The notes under the pieces are model-generated. The model worked only from the letters and a program-made list of their open reading frames with translations, was not told the DNA's origin and made no database searches. The translations under genes and the position numbers were made by a program. From Skermanella stibiiresistens SB22 (lineage in GTDB: Bacteria; Pseudomonadota; Alphaproteobacteria; Azospirillales; Azospirillaceae): a DNA stretch of 64,000 nt. This document shows, one piece after another, positions 40,894-52,673 of this stretch. Each line of letters begins with the position of its first letter. The stretch's first letter is position 1. The stretch spans positions 124,001-188,000 of the forward strand of contig NZ_AVFL01000002.1 of NCBI RefSeq assembly GCF_000576635.1, given 5' to 3'.

Positions 40894-41838
40894 TCACGGT
40901 CGGGCGCGGTGCGCCAGGAAGGCGTCGGCGCTGTAGACCGCCAGGGCGAGCCAGATCAATCCAAAGGCGATACCATGCGCCAGGGTGAAGGCCTCTCCGA
41001 ACAGGAGCACGCCAACCGCCAATTGCAGGGTTGGCGATATGTACTGCATCAGGCCGATGGTCGAGAGCTTCAGGCGCTGGGCACCGAAGTTGAAGAAGAT
41101 CAGGGGCAGGGCGGTGACGAAGCCGGACACCGCCAGCAAGCCCGCCAAACCGGGATTATCCAAGCTGAAGTGCGCGGTTCCGAGACTGGCGATCCAGATC
41201 AGGTAGAACGCGGCGAACGGTGTCAGCATCGCGGTCTCGATCAACAACCCGATCAGCGGGTCGATCGCCATCTTCTTCCGAATCAAGGCGTAGAAGCCGA
41301 AAGTCACCGCCAGGGTCAGCGATACCCACGGCAGTTCCCCCAGGTTGATCACCAAGCTGGCGACACCGACGGCGGCCAGCGCGACCGAGAACACTTGGTA
41401 GCGGTTCAGGCGCTCGCTGAGGAACAGCACACCCAGGATCACGTTGACGAGCGGGTTGATGTAATAGCCAAGGCTGGTCTGGATGATGTGGTTGCTGTTG
41501 ACCGCCCAGATGAACAGCAGCCAGTTGGTCGTCACCAGACACGTGGTCACGATGAAGATGCCGACGCGCCCTGTGCTGGATAACGCCCGGACGACATCGC
41601 GCGGGTCCCGCATCGCGAGGACCAAGGCCACCATCAGAAGCAGCGACCACAGGACCCGGTGCGACAGGATCTCCAGGGGCGTCGCGGGTTGCAGCGCCTT
41701 GAAGAAGAGCGGGGCCGCCCCCCAGAGCAGGAAGGCGGCAAGCGCGTAGAGGACGCCGGAAACGGCGGGGTCCATTGGAACCCGCGCGCCGCGGTTCTCG
41801 CGCGGACTGCCGGGGGATGTGATCGGCGGATTGGGCAT
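40894..41838 (-). CDS. rarD: EamA/RarD-family permease
   Basis: A 314-aa membrane protein with ten helices in two EamA halves. RarD features are VLYALAAFLLWGAAPLFFK at the start, EILSHRVLWSLLLM, TNWLLFIWAVNSNHIIQTSL, LGYYINPLVNVILGV and the final ISPTLQLAVGVLLFGE. Members export amino acids or other metabolites; no substrate is proven for RarD. ATG 41838 is the longer start; ATG 41775 (MDPAVSG) would begin just before the first helix and fits the family length. It converges on REP copy 1. Confidence 0.9.
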   Translation of the reverse strand: MPNPPITSPGSPRENRGARVPMDPAVSGVLYALAAFLLWGAAPLFFKALQPATPLEILSHRVLWSLLLMVALVLAMRDPRDVVRALSSTGRVGIFIVTTCLVTTNWLLFIWAVNSNHIIQTSLGYYINPLVNVILGVLFLSERLNRYQVFSVALAAVGVASLVINLGELPWVSLTLAVTFGFYALIRKKMAIDPLIGLLIETAMLTPFAAFYLIWIASLGTAHFSLDNPGLAGLLAVSGFVTALPLIFFNFGAQRLKLSTIGLMQYISPTLQLAVGVLLFGEAFTLAHGIAFGLIWLALAVYSADAFLAHRARP

Positions 41839-41929
41839 GCTGGTTGCTTAACACGTGGGCAACCAAACCGGCGCATCCATCGCTCCGCATCCCCGGCATG
41901 ACTGGATTGCGGAGCTCTCCGGATTTGCA

Positions 41930-43297
41930 TTAGGCGCTTCGAAGCTTTTGCAGGAAGCCATCGACGGTGGCGCGCAAGTCGTGGGCCTTGTCGTTGACGG
42001 ACCGCGCCGATCGCATCACCTCGTCGGCGGTCTTGCCCGTGCTCTCCGTCGCCGACGCGACGCGTTCGATATCGCTATAGACCCGCTTGGTTCCGTCGGA
42101 TGCCGTATCGACATTGTGGGCGATGGTCTTGGCGGCACCGCTCTGCCGTTCGACGGCCGCCGCGATGGACGTGACGATGCCGCCGATCCGCTCGATCGTC
42201 TGGGCGACGCTGGTCATGGTGGCGACCGCCCGGTTGGTGACCTCCTGGATCTGCTGGATCTTCTGGGTCACTTCCTCGGTGGCGCGGCCGGCTTGTCCTG
42301 CCAGGTTCTTGACCTCGCTGGCGACCACCGCGAAGCCCTTGCCGGCCATGCCGGCACGGGCCGACTCGATCGTGGCGTTGAGCGCCAACAGGTTGGTCTG
42401 CTCGGCGATCTGTCCAATCATGCCAACCACTTGGCCGATCTCGTTCACCGTATCGCTGAGCCCGGCCACCACTTCGTTGGTTTCCGCGACCTGACGCATT
42501 CCGGTCTGGGCGACGCCGGTCGCCTCGCCGGTCTGGCGCTCGATGTCCGAAATGCTGTCGGACAGTGCGTTGGCGGCGGCGGCTAGGCTCTCGACGCTGG
42601 TGGAGGAGACTTTGGAGGTGGACGCGATGGCGGAGGAGCGCTCGCGGGCGTCGTCGCACGAACTCAGCATCAACTGGGCGTTGGACTGCAGCGCGGTCGC
42701 GGCGCCCGACAGGGTCTCGACCACGTGCCCCACGCTCTCGTCGAGCCGGCCGGCCAAATCACCCAGAACGCGGCGGCGGTCATCCTCGGAGCGGCGCTTC
42801 AACTCCGCCTGCTCGGCTTCCAGCCGCAGCTTCTCGACCGTGTTCTCCTTGAGCACCAGGACGGCCCGCGCCATGACGCCGATCTCGTCCTGGTGAGTGG
42901 CGTAGGGGATCGTCACGGTGGCATTTCCGCCGGCCAGTTGGTCGATGGCCTTGGTCAGGCGCAGCAGCGGATTGACCACGCGCGCCCGCGTGAACCACAG
43001 GAAGAACAGGCCGACCGAGATCAAGGTGGCAATGGTCGCGACGCTACCCCAAGTCACCAGAAAGGACATCAGGGACACCGTCGATGTCAGGTTCTCCGCT
43101 CCTTCGATCTTCGAATTCGCCATGACCGCCGCCCAATCGGCGGAGAACCGCTGGAGGCCCATGAGCACGAGAATCGACATCGAAGCGCCGACGACACCGA
43201 TGGCAAGCAAGGCGTACGCAACTGCGGAGCCAAGAAAACGAAGTGTCAGGCGTCGAACGAATCCGCTCGCCACCATCGCACCCGAACCGCCCGTCAT
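41930..43297 (-). CDS. methyl-accepting chemotaxis protein with small periplasmic loop
   Basis: A 455-aa receptor. TM1 is at ~20-45, there is a periplasmic segment of only ~35 residues, TM2 is at ~78-103, then HAMP ([20 protein letters not shown]) and a signalling domain with tip [20 protein letters not shown]. With so little outside the membrane it probably senses through the membrane or from inside the cell, for example energy state. No che genes are adjacent and there is no methylation-enzyme docking tail. Confidence 0.92.
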   Translation of the reverse strand: MTGGSGAMVASGFVRRLTLRFLGSAVAYALLAIGVVGASMSILVLMGLQRFSADWAAVMANSKIEGAENLTSTVSLMSFLVTWGSVATIATLISVGLFFLWFTRARVVNPLLRLTKAIDQLAGGNATVTIPYATHQDEIGVMARAVLVLKENTVEKLRLEAEQAELKRRSEDDRRRVLGDLAGRLDESVGHVVETLSGAATALQSNAQLMLSSCDDARERSSAIASTSKVSSTSVESLAAAANALSDSISDIERQTGEATGVAQTGMRQVAETNEVVAGLSDTVNEIGQVVGMIGQIAEQTNLLALNATIESARAGMAGKGFAVVASEVKNLAGQAGRATEEVTQKIQQIQEVTNRAVATMTSVAQTIERIGGIVTSIAAAVERQSGAAKTIAHNVDTASDGTKRVYSDIERVASATESTGKTADEVMRSARSVNDKAHDLRATVDGFLQKLRSA

Positions 43298-43410
43298 AAC
43301 GACACCTTCCAGCTTTACTTTGGTCTGATCGACTTTCGCGTGCGAAGGATTACCGGGCGATTAACGGGGTTATATGCATATCGGCAGCCGTGAGGATGTA
43401 CACCCAATGA

Positions 43411-43443
43411 AAAAAGGGCCCCGCGGACGGGACCCTTTTTTTG
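43411..43443 (-). terminator. bidirectional terminator below the glutaredoxin gene
   Basis: GGGTCCCGTCCGCGGGGCCC-type hairpin with A run and T run on both sides (AAAAAAGGG ... CCCTTTTTTT). It lies just beyond the stop of the glutaredoxin gene on the minus strand, ending the purQL-bolA-grx group. Confidence 0.85.
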
Positions 43444-43470
43444 ATCGGCTTGATGCTGGACGACGGGGGA

Positions 43471-43809
43471 TCAGGCCTTGACCTGAACGTCCACGCCCTT
43501 GGTGCTCAGCATCTCGGCCAGTTCACCGGTCTCGTACATCTCGCGGACGATGTCGCAACCGCCGATGAACTCACCCTTGACGTAGAGCTGGGGAATGGTC
43601 GGCCAGTTGCTGTACGTCTTGATGCCGTCGCGCAGGCTCGGGTCGACCAGCACGTCGATGCCCTTGAACTTGACGCCCAGATGGGTCAGCACCTGCACCA
43701 CGGCCGAGGAGAAGCCGCACTGCGGGAACACCGGGGTGCCCTTCATGAAGAGGACGACGTCATTGGACTCGACGTCATTCTTGATCCGTTCCGATACGGC
43801 GTTATCCAT
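43471..43809 (-). CDS. grxD: monothiol glutaredoxin, Grx4 type
   Basis: A 112-aa glutaredoxin with the CGFS active site (Cys31, PQCGFSSAVVQVL) preceded by VVLFMKGTPVFP. Such proteins bind a [2Fe-2S] cluster with glutathione and work with BolA proteins in iron-sulfur trafficking and iron sensing. The BolA gene lies immediately upstream, about 70 bases away, supporting the partnership. Confidence 0.96.
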   Translation of the reverse strand: MDNAVSERIKNDVESNDVVLFMKGTPVFPQCGFSSAVVQVLTHLGVKFKGIDVLVDPSLRDGIKTYSNWPTIPQLYVKGEFIGGCDIVREMYETGELAEMLSTKGVDVQVKA

Positions 43810-43882
43810 GTCTCGATATCCTTGTCAAAGCGGCGTGCGGGAAGCACTGGCCCGAAATGGGCCGCCCGCGGTGTCCTGGCTG

Positions 43883-44122
43883 CTAGGCATCTTTCGGTAC
43901 GCTGGTCTGCAAGGCAAGGGCGTGAAGTTCCCCGCCCATGCGGCCCTGCAATGCGTCGTAGACCATCTTGTGCTGCTGGACGCGTGTCTTACCCTTGAAA
44001 GCGGCGGCCTCCACATGGGCGGCGTAATGGTCGCCATCGCCCCGCAAGTCCTCGATGCGAACCTCGGCACCAGGGATGCCTTCCCTGATCAGGCTCTCGA
44101 TATTAGCCGCGTCCATCGCCAT
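43883..44122 (-). CDS. bolA: BolA-family protein, partner of the CGFS glutaredoxin
   Basis: A 79-aa BolA-fold protein (VRIEDLRGDGDHYAAHVEAAAFKG and the helix VQQHKMVYDALQGRMGG). It carries the conserved His of the C-terminal region, which in known complexes coordinates the shared iron-sulfur cluster with the glutaredoxin. It is the short BolA2/IbaG-like type. It lies between purL and grxD, 16 bases after the purL stop. Confidence 0.93.
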   Translation of the reverse strand: MAMDAANIESLIREGIPGAEVRIEDLRGDGDHYAAHVEAAAFKGKTRVQQHKMVYDALQGRMGGELHALALQTSVPKDA

Positions 44123-44138
44123 TGTTCAGCCTTCCCGC

Positions 44139-46363
<2,225 letters not shown>

Positions 46364-46367
<4 letters not shown>

Positions 46368-47053
46368 GACAGGGCCTCCACAAGACCGTCTAGGAGCGGC
46401 TTGCCGTCGGTGTTGCCGTGCAGCGGCTCGGCCGCCCGCTCCGGATGTGGCATCAGGCCCAGGACCGTGCGGCCCTCGTTGAACAGGCCGGCGACGGCGT
46501 TGGCCGAACCGTTCGGGTTGCCCGAGGCGTCGATCGCGCCGTCCGGCGTCACATAGCGGAACGCGACCATGCCGTTGTCCTCGATCCGGGCGAGGGTGTC
46601 GGCGTCGGCGAAGTAGTTGCCGTCATGATGGGCCACCGGCAGGCGGATCAGCTGGTCCTTGGCGTAGCCGGCGGTGAAGGCGCTGTCGGCGTTCTCGACG
46701 CGCAGGTCGACCGTGCGGCACAGGAACTTGAGCCCGGCGTTCCGCATCAGCGCGCCCGGCAGCAGCTTGGCCTCCGTCAGGATCTGGAAGCCGTTGCAGA
46801 TCCCGAGCACCCGCGTGCCGGACTTGGCGCGGGCCACGACCTCGCGCATCACCGGCGATTGGGCGGCCATCGCGCCGCTGCGCAGATAGTCGCCGTATGA
46901 GAATCCGCCTGGAACGACGATCAGGTCGACCTGGGGAAGGTCGCTGTCGCGGTGCCAGACCATGGCGGGCTTGTGGCCCGTGGCGTGCTCCAAGGCGACG
47001 CTGACGTCGCGGTCGCAATTGGAGCCGGGGAATACAATGACGGCTGCCTTCAT
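46364..47053 (-). CDS. purQ: phosphoribosylformylglycinamidine synthase glutaminase subunit PurQ
   Basis: A 229-aa class I glutamine amidotransferase that feeds ammonia to PurL. The start [20 protein letters not shown] and the nucleophile elbow GICNGFQIL (Cys) are clear, with the His/Glu partners in [13 protein letters not shown] 47053 is fixed by this N-terminus although the frame is open to 47248. Coupled to purL. Confidence 0.96.
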
Positions 47054-47160
47054 GAGGCGCTTCGACGACTTCCTTGGAGATGATGCCCCAGCGGCAATTG
47101 CGGCAGACACTAAAGAGCCGGCCGGGTCAATGCAAGCGCGCGATCCGAAGCGCTGCCCGC

Positions 47161-47796
47161 TCAGTTTTGCCGGATCCCTTCGAACTCGACGATCAGCTGG
47201 ATGTCGTCGCCGACCCAGCCGTTGTCGGTCCCGTACATCATTCCCCACTCGCTGCGGCGGATGGTGCCTCGGACCGAGGCGCCGGCCACGTAATTCGGCT
47301 TGCTGAACAAGCCGCCGCCGAACGGGTACTCGCCTGTCTTGTTCAGGGTGACGTCGAACGTCACCGGCTTGGTGACGCCGCGGATCGATAGGTCACCGGT
47401 CATCTTGCCGGTACGGTCGCCGGTCTTCTGGGCCGATGTCATGGTGAAGGTCATCTCCGGATGGCGTTCCGTCCAGAAGAATTCCTCCTTCCGCAGATGC
47501 TCGTCGCGCTTCTCATGGTTGGTGAAGACGCTGGCGGTCTTGACCGTCACGGTGACGTCCGACAGCGTCTGGGTCTCCTCGTCGAACCGGAAGCTTCCAG
47601 CCACCTCCCGAAACATGCCCATCACGTTGGCGTAGCCGATGTGGGACACGAGGAAGCCGAACGACGCGTGCTCCGGGTCGATCCGGTATTCGCGCGGCGC
47701 GGCGCTGGCGGGGACGGAGAACGCCATACAGGCGGCGAGGGCGGCGGCGCCCAGGATGGTGGTCGTGCTTCTCGCCCTTCTGATCGGCTGCGTCAT
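47161..47796 (-). CDS. YceI-family periplasmic lipid-binding-like protein
   Basis: A 211-aa exported protein with a signal peptide ([19 protein letters not shown]) and the YceI lipocalin-like barrel. It starts [19 protein letters not shown] and contains [39 protein letters not shown] and [12 protein letters not shown]. Family members bind isoprenoid-like lipids; ligand here unknown. It starts at ATG 47796 behind GGGGGA. It lies between alkA and purQ, inside an otherwise purine-biosynthetic group. Confidence 0.93.
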   Translation of the reverse strand: MTQPIRRARSTTTILGAAALAACMAFSVPASAAPREYRIDPEHASFGFLVSHIGYANVMGMFREVAGSFRFDEETQTLSDVTVTVKTASVFTNHEKRDEHLRKEEFFWTERHPEMTFTMTSAQKTGDRTGKMTGDLSIRGVTKPVTFDVTLNKTGEYPFGGGLFSKPNYVAGASVRGTIRRSEWGMMYGTDNGWVGDDIQLIVEFEGIRQN

Positions 47797-47831
47797 AGCG
47801 TCCCCCCATTTTGGCCATATCCGGCCCCCTA

Positions 47832-48515
47832 TCATTTAGGGGTGGCGACGCTCTCCGCCAGAGGCAATGCCGGAGCCGCCACGGCGCGCTTGGCGCGGCG
47901 GCGCGCGGGGGCGACCGCCATGTAGTAATGCCAGATCAGTCGAGCCGCCGTGCCGCGATGGGGACGCCAGGGCTCGCCCATCGCCAGCAGCTCGTCACGG
48001 GGCGGCCGCTGGTCGCGGTCGAGCAGCCATTGCAGCCCGACGGCCACCGCCAAGTCGTCGACCGGCCACAGATCGGGACGGCCAAGCACCAGCAGCAGAT
48101 AGATCTCGGCGCTCCAGCGGCCGATCCCCTTGAAGCGCACCAGGGTCTCGATCGCCTCCTCGTCCGGCATCCGGTCGATGGCGGCCATGTCGAGCCTGCC
48201 CTCCGCCGCGTCCGCCGCCAAACCCCGCGCGTAGACCGTCTTCTGTCGGCTGAAGCCGCAGGCCTTCAGCGTGTCGTCGTCGAGCGACAGTACCCGCTCC
48301 GGCGTGACCGCTCCGGCGGCTTCGCACAGCTTCCGCCACATCGCCTCGGCGGCGAGGGTGGATACCTGCTGTTCCAGGATGATCCGCAGCAATCCAGGAA
48401 AGCCGGACGGTTCGCGCGGCACCGGCGCCGGCAAAGGACCGCCAGCCTCCAGGCAGCGCGCGAAGATCGGGTCGATGTCCAGCAGCGCCTGAACGGCGGT
48501 ATCGAAGGAGGTCAC
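47832..48515 (-). CDS. DNA-3-methyladenine glycosylase (HhH-GPD family)
   Basis: A 227-aa base-excision-repair glycosylase related to AlkA/Mag. The pattern is IILEQQVSTLAAEAMWRKL, the helix-hairpin-helix LVRFKGIGRWSAEIYLLL with the Gly-rich hairpin, and the catalytic Asp in DLWPVDDLAVAVGL. It lacks the N-terminal domain of E. coli AlkA and is near Mag1 in size. Located between purS and yceI on the same strand. Confidence 0.9.
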   Translation of the reverse strand: MTSFDTAVQALLDIDPIFARCLEAGGPLPAPVPREPSGFPGLLRIILEQQVSTLAAEAMWRKLCEAAGAVTPERVLSLDDDTLKACGFSRQKTVYARGLAADAAEGRLDMAAIDRMPDEEAIETLVRFKGIGRWSAEIYLLLVLGRPDLWPVDDLAVAVGLQWLLDRDQRPPRDELLAMGEPWRPHRGTAARLIWHYYMAVAPARRRAKRAVAAPALPLAESVATPK

Positions 48516-48528
48516 GAATACCGAAGCG

Positions 48529-48771
48529 TCAGCCGACGAAGTCGATTCGGTAGTCCTCGATCACCGTGTTCGCCAGCAGCTTCTGGCACATCGCCTCGAC
48601 CGCCGCGCGGGCGGCGTCCTGGTCGGTCTCGGCCAGTTCCAACTCGATGAACTTGCCCTGCCGGACATCGTCGACACCGTCGAAGCCGAGGGATTGCAGC
48701 GCGTGACCGATGGCCTTGCCCTGGGGGTCGAGAACGCCACGCTTCAGGGTGACGTGAACATTTGCCTTCAT
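48529..48771 (-). CDS. purS: phosphoribosylformylglycinamidine synthase subunit PurS
   Basis: An 80-aa PurS (ANVHVTLKRGVLDPQGKAIG, then GVDDVRQGKFIELEL and the C-terminal CQKLLANTVIEDYRI). It bridges PurQ and PurL in the three-part FGAM synthetase. The frame is open far upstream through the opposite reading of purC, so ATG 48771 is chosen from homology. It follows purC after 32 bases. Confidence 0.96.
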   Translation of the reverse strand: MKANVHVTLKRGVLDPQGKAIGHALQSLGFDGVDDVRQGKFIELELAETDQDAARAAVEAMCQKLLANTVIEDYRIDFVG

Positions 48772-48803
48772 GATGTCTCTATCCGACTTGGGGAGCGCTG
48801 CCG

Positions 48804-49568
48804 CTACTGCATCAGCTTCGGTGTGTTGAAATCGCCGGGACCGCCCTCGGGCAGGATCCCCAGCCGGCGCGCCACTTCCTGGTACGCCTCCTCGACCCGG
48901 CCAAGATCCTCCCGGAACCGGTCCTTGTCGAGCTTCTGGTTGGTCTTGACGTCCCACAGACGGCAATTGTCGGGGCTGATCTCGTCGGCCAGCACGATCC
49001 GCATCTCGTCGTTTTCCCACAACCGGCCGAACTCGATCTTGAAATCGACCAGCTTCAGGCCGATGCCGAGGAACAGGCCGGAGAGGTAATCGTTGATCCG
49101 CAGCGACAGGGCCATCATGTCGTCCAGGTCCTGGGGTGTCGCCCAGCCGAACGCGGTGATGTGCTCCTCGGAAACCATCGGATCGTTCAACTCATCCGAC
49201 TTGTAGTAATACTCCATGATCGAACGCGGCAGCTGCGTTCCCTCGGGAATGCCGAACCGCTTCGACAGCGATCCCGCGGCGACATTGCGCACGACCAGGC
49301 TGATCGGAATGATCTCCACTTCGCGGACGAGTTGCTCGCGCATGTTGAGCCGGCGGACGAAATGCGTCGGTACGCCGATCTCACCCAGCTTGGTCATCAG
49401 GTATTCGGAGATCCTGTTGTTCAGGACGCCCTTGCCCGTGATGATGCCTCGCTTCTGGTTGTTGAAGGCGGTCGCGTCGTCCTTGAAATACTGAACCAGA
49501 GTGCCCGGCTCCGGTCCCTCGAACAGAACCTTCGCCTTGCCCTCGTAGATCCGCCTGCGTCGCGTCAT
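48804..49568 (-). CDS. purC: phosphoribosylaminoimidazole-succinocarboxamide synthase
   Basis: A 254-aa SAICAR synthetase that joins CAIR and aspartate. Features are [20 protein letters not shown] (the start in known PurC proteins), [41 protein letters not shown] and [14 protein letters not shown]. It is the first gene of the purC-purS group and has a putative promoter with a palindrome just upstream. Confidence 0.96.
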   Translation of the reverse strand: MTRRRRIYEGKAKVLFEGPEPGTLVQYFKDDATAFNNQKRGIITGKGVLNNRISEYLMTKLGEIGVPTHFVRRLNMREQLVREVEIIPISLVVRNVAAGSLSKRFGIPEGTQLPRSIMEYYYKSDELNDPMVSEEHITAFGWATPQDLDDMMALSLRINDYLSGLFLGIGLKLVDFKIEFGRLWENDEMRIVLADEISPDNCRLWDVKTNQKLDKDRFREDLGRVEEAYQEVARRLGILPEGGPGDFNTPKLMQ

Positions 49569-49597
49569 GATGGGCTTCCGGAAGTGACTGGACCGGG

Positions 49598-49615
49598 ATT
49601 ATACGGACCGGTCCG
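49598..49615 (-). promoter_or_regulatory. purC -10 box with adjoining palindrome
   Basis: On the minus strand a TATAAT (49598-49603) is directly preceded by the 12-bp palindrome CGGACCGGTCCG (49604-49615), which would lie in the -35/-10 spacer. A repressor binding there would block purC transcription. No clear -35 element. A lone palindrome can arise by chance in GC-rich DNA. Confidence 0.45.
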
Positions 49616-49686
49616 GGTAATATGGTTGCTGATATAGCAAGGCGCCATCTTTAGCACAATGGAACCGGAATTCGGAGCATTCACCG

Positions 49687-50442
49687 CTACGACGGATCGA
49701 CCTCTTGCCAGGGTGTCACGTCCGGCCGTCCCGGACAGAACCGGAAGACCGGTTTCAGGTCCGGATGGTCGACGCCGGGAAGGGCCAGCAGCGCGCTGCT
49801 GGTGGTCCCGAAGCCGGTATCGGTCACCACGCACATGGCGCCGCGCGGGCCGATGTCGCCATCCCAGATCCTGCTGCCCAGCAGCTCCTCCCACGCCTTC
49901 CAGTCACCCTTGATCGGGTCGGGAACCGCGGCGTGGGCGAACAGCGGCCGAAAGAAGCCGATCCGGGGGCTCGAGTCGTCGTTGAGGTCGTGCGCGGTCA
50001 CCATCGACAAGCCTTCCGGCACCCGCGCGATCTCGATCCGGCCGCCATCCTCGCGCCGGCTGAGGCAGAACGCGTCGCGGTTGTCGGCGACCACCAGGTT
50101 GAACGGGCGGTACGCCGCCGGGTCCAGGTGCGCCAGCGCCCGCGCCGCGTCGGCCGCGTCGGCGTGGTCCAGCGCGTCCAGCACCAACTCGCCCCGGCTG
50201 CGCTTGCCGGCTTCCGGCCCCAGCGTGCCCATCCGGTTCAGCACCACGGCGACCACGCCGGTGTCGTTCAGCGCCAGCCAGCTGCCGCCCGCCAGTTCGT
50301 CGATCCCGCCCAGCACATCCGATCGCTCGGGCCAGTGGCGGGCGGGAGGCTTCCAGGGGCGACCGGCCATTTCGTCGCGGTTGCCCCCGATCATCAGAGG
50401 GAATGTCGCGCCCGGTTGGCGTAGAATGACGATAGAGCACAT
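49687..50442 (-). CDS. NRDE-family (TANGO2-like) protein
   Basis: A 251-aa protein. It has the N-terminal MCSIVILRQPG with Cys2, the family motif GGNRDE, and ALNDTGVVAVVLNRMG. This resembles the Ntn-hydrolase-like TANGO2 family, in which Cys2 could act as nucleophile. Role uncertain; TANGO2 relatives have been linked to heme and lipid handling. It reads in the same direction as purC, from which it is separated by about 120 bp, and is divergent from the zeta subunit gene. Confidence 0.9.
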   Translation of the reverse strand: MCSIVILRQPGATFPLMIGGNRDEMAGRPWKPPARHWPERSDVLGGIDELAGGSWLALNDTGVVAVVLNRMGTLGPEAGKRSRGELVLDALDHADAADAARALAHLDPAAYRPFNLVVADNRDAFCLSRREDGGRIEIARVPEGLSMVTAHDLNDDSSPRIGFFRPLFAHAAVPDPIKGDWKAWEELLGSRIWDGDIGPRGAMCVVTDTGFGTTSSALLALPGVDHPDLKPVFRFCPGRPDVTPWQEVDPS

Positions 50443-50488
50443 GGTCGTCCGTCCGATTTGCCATTATGTAGGGTGGAGAACCGCCACC

Positions 50489-50510
50489 GAACGGTTCCAG
50501 GTGACCGTTC
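50489..50510. promoter_or_regulatory. inverted repeat in the divergent NRDE/zeta promoter region
   Basis: GAACGGT and ACCGTTC form a 7-bp dyad separated by eight bases, about 40 bases before the zeta gene start. It could be an operator for either gene. Confidence 0.35.
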
Positions 50511-50550
50511 AAAACCTACCCGTACCAAAGCCTAGTTGGGAGAAGGTCGA

Positions 50551-50871
50551 ATGACCACGTTTGACGAGCGCGAGAGAGCCTTCGAGAACAAGTTCAAGCA
50601 CGACGAGGAACTGCTGTTCAAGATCCAGGTTAGGCGCGCCAAGCTGCTGGGCCTTTGGGCGGCGGAGCAGATGAGGTTCGAGAAGCCGGAGGCGGAAGCC
50701 TACGCCAAGACCATGGTCGACGCGGATTTCGAGGAGGCCGGGCATGCCGACCTGATCCGAAAGGTCTGCGCCGACTTCGAGGCGCGGGGTATCGACGTCA
50801 GCCGGCATCGGGTGGAGAAGGAGGCCGAACTCCTTCTCCAGGTCGCCCGGGAGCAGATCAACAACCAATGA
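50551..50871 (+). CDS. F1-ATPase zeta inhibitory subunit (DUF1476)
   Basis: A 106-aa protein. MTTFDERERAFENKFKHDEE, KIQVRRAKLLGLWAAEQM and YAKTMVDADFEEAGHADLI are diagnostic of DUF1476, the zeta subunit known from alphaproteobacteria such as Paracoccus, whose N-terminus blocks reverse rotation of F1-ATPase. The inhibitory N-terminal helix is present. ATG 50551 is chosen from homology. Its location between purB and purC, away from the atp genes, is an arrangement I recall from other alphaproteobacteria. Confidence 0.93.
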   Translation: MTTFDERERAFENKFKHDEELLFKIQVRRAKLLGLWAAEQMRFEKPEAEAYAKTMVDADFEEAGHADLIRKVCADFEARGIDVSRHRVEKEAELLLQVAREQINNQ

Positions 50872-50929
50872 CGCGGGATCCGGCGGAGGGTGGCGGCGCC
50901 TGGCGTCACCCTCCGGCCAGCTTCCGACC

Positions 50930-52225
<1,296 letters not shown>

Positions 52226-52422
52226 CGGTCATCTCTCACGTGCGGCGGGTGGCGGGGGCGATCAACTCGGGTCGCGGCTGGCGCCGACCATAGCGGGCGC
52301 AAGCCCGAATCTCCATAGGGGCCAAATACGCGAAGCGGTGACACGCGTTCGGTTTCGACCCCATGCAACAAATCCGTTTGCCCCGCGTTTTATCATCAGA
52401 AGTCAACTTGAAGGGACCGACC

Positions 52423-52587
52423 ATGAATCGCGATCAGATCGAGGGCGCCGCCAAGGACATCAAGGGCGACATCAAGAAGGGCATCGGCAATTTGACCGGC
52501 GACGAGAAGCTCAAGGCCGAGGGGAACTTGGATAAGGCCGAAGGCAAGATCCAGAAGGGCGCCGGCAACGTGCAGGAGAAGCTCTGA
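52423..52587 (+). CDS. CsbD-family stress-response protein
   Basis: A 54-aa small hydrophilic protein, highly charged, starting MNRDQIEGAAKDIKGDIKKG with repeats of the KAEGxxxKAxGKIQKGAG type, the classical CsbD/YjbJ pattern. Such proteins are induced by general stress. ATG 52423 follows GGGA at the proper distance. A terminator follows. It is the second CsbD-type gene in the window. Confidence 0.93.
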   Translation: MNRDQIEGAAKDIKGDIKKGIGNLTGDEKLKAEGNLDKAEGKIQKGAGNVQEKL

Positions 52588-52621
52588 TATTTGCCGCGCC
52601 GCGGTAAGTTGGAGTTTTCAG

Positions 52622-52648
52622 ACAGGCGCGGGCGTTCCCCGCGCCTGT
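52622..52648 (+). terminator. terminator of the csbD gene
   Basis: A perfect 11-bp stem (ACAGGCGCGGG/CCCGCGCCTGT, loop CGTTC) followed by a short T-rich stretch. It lies 35 bases after the stop. Confidence 0.65.
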
Positions 52649-52673
52649 TGTCGTTGCGAGGCGACCCTCTTCC

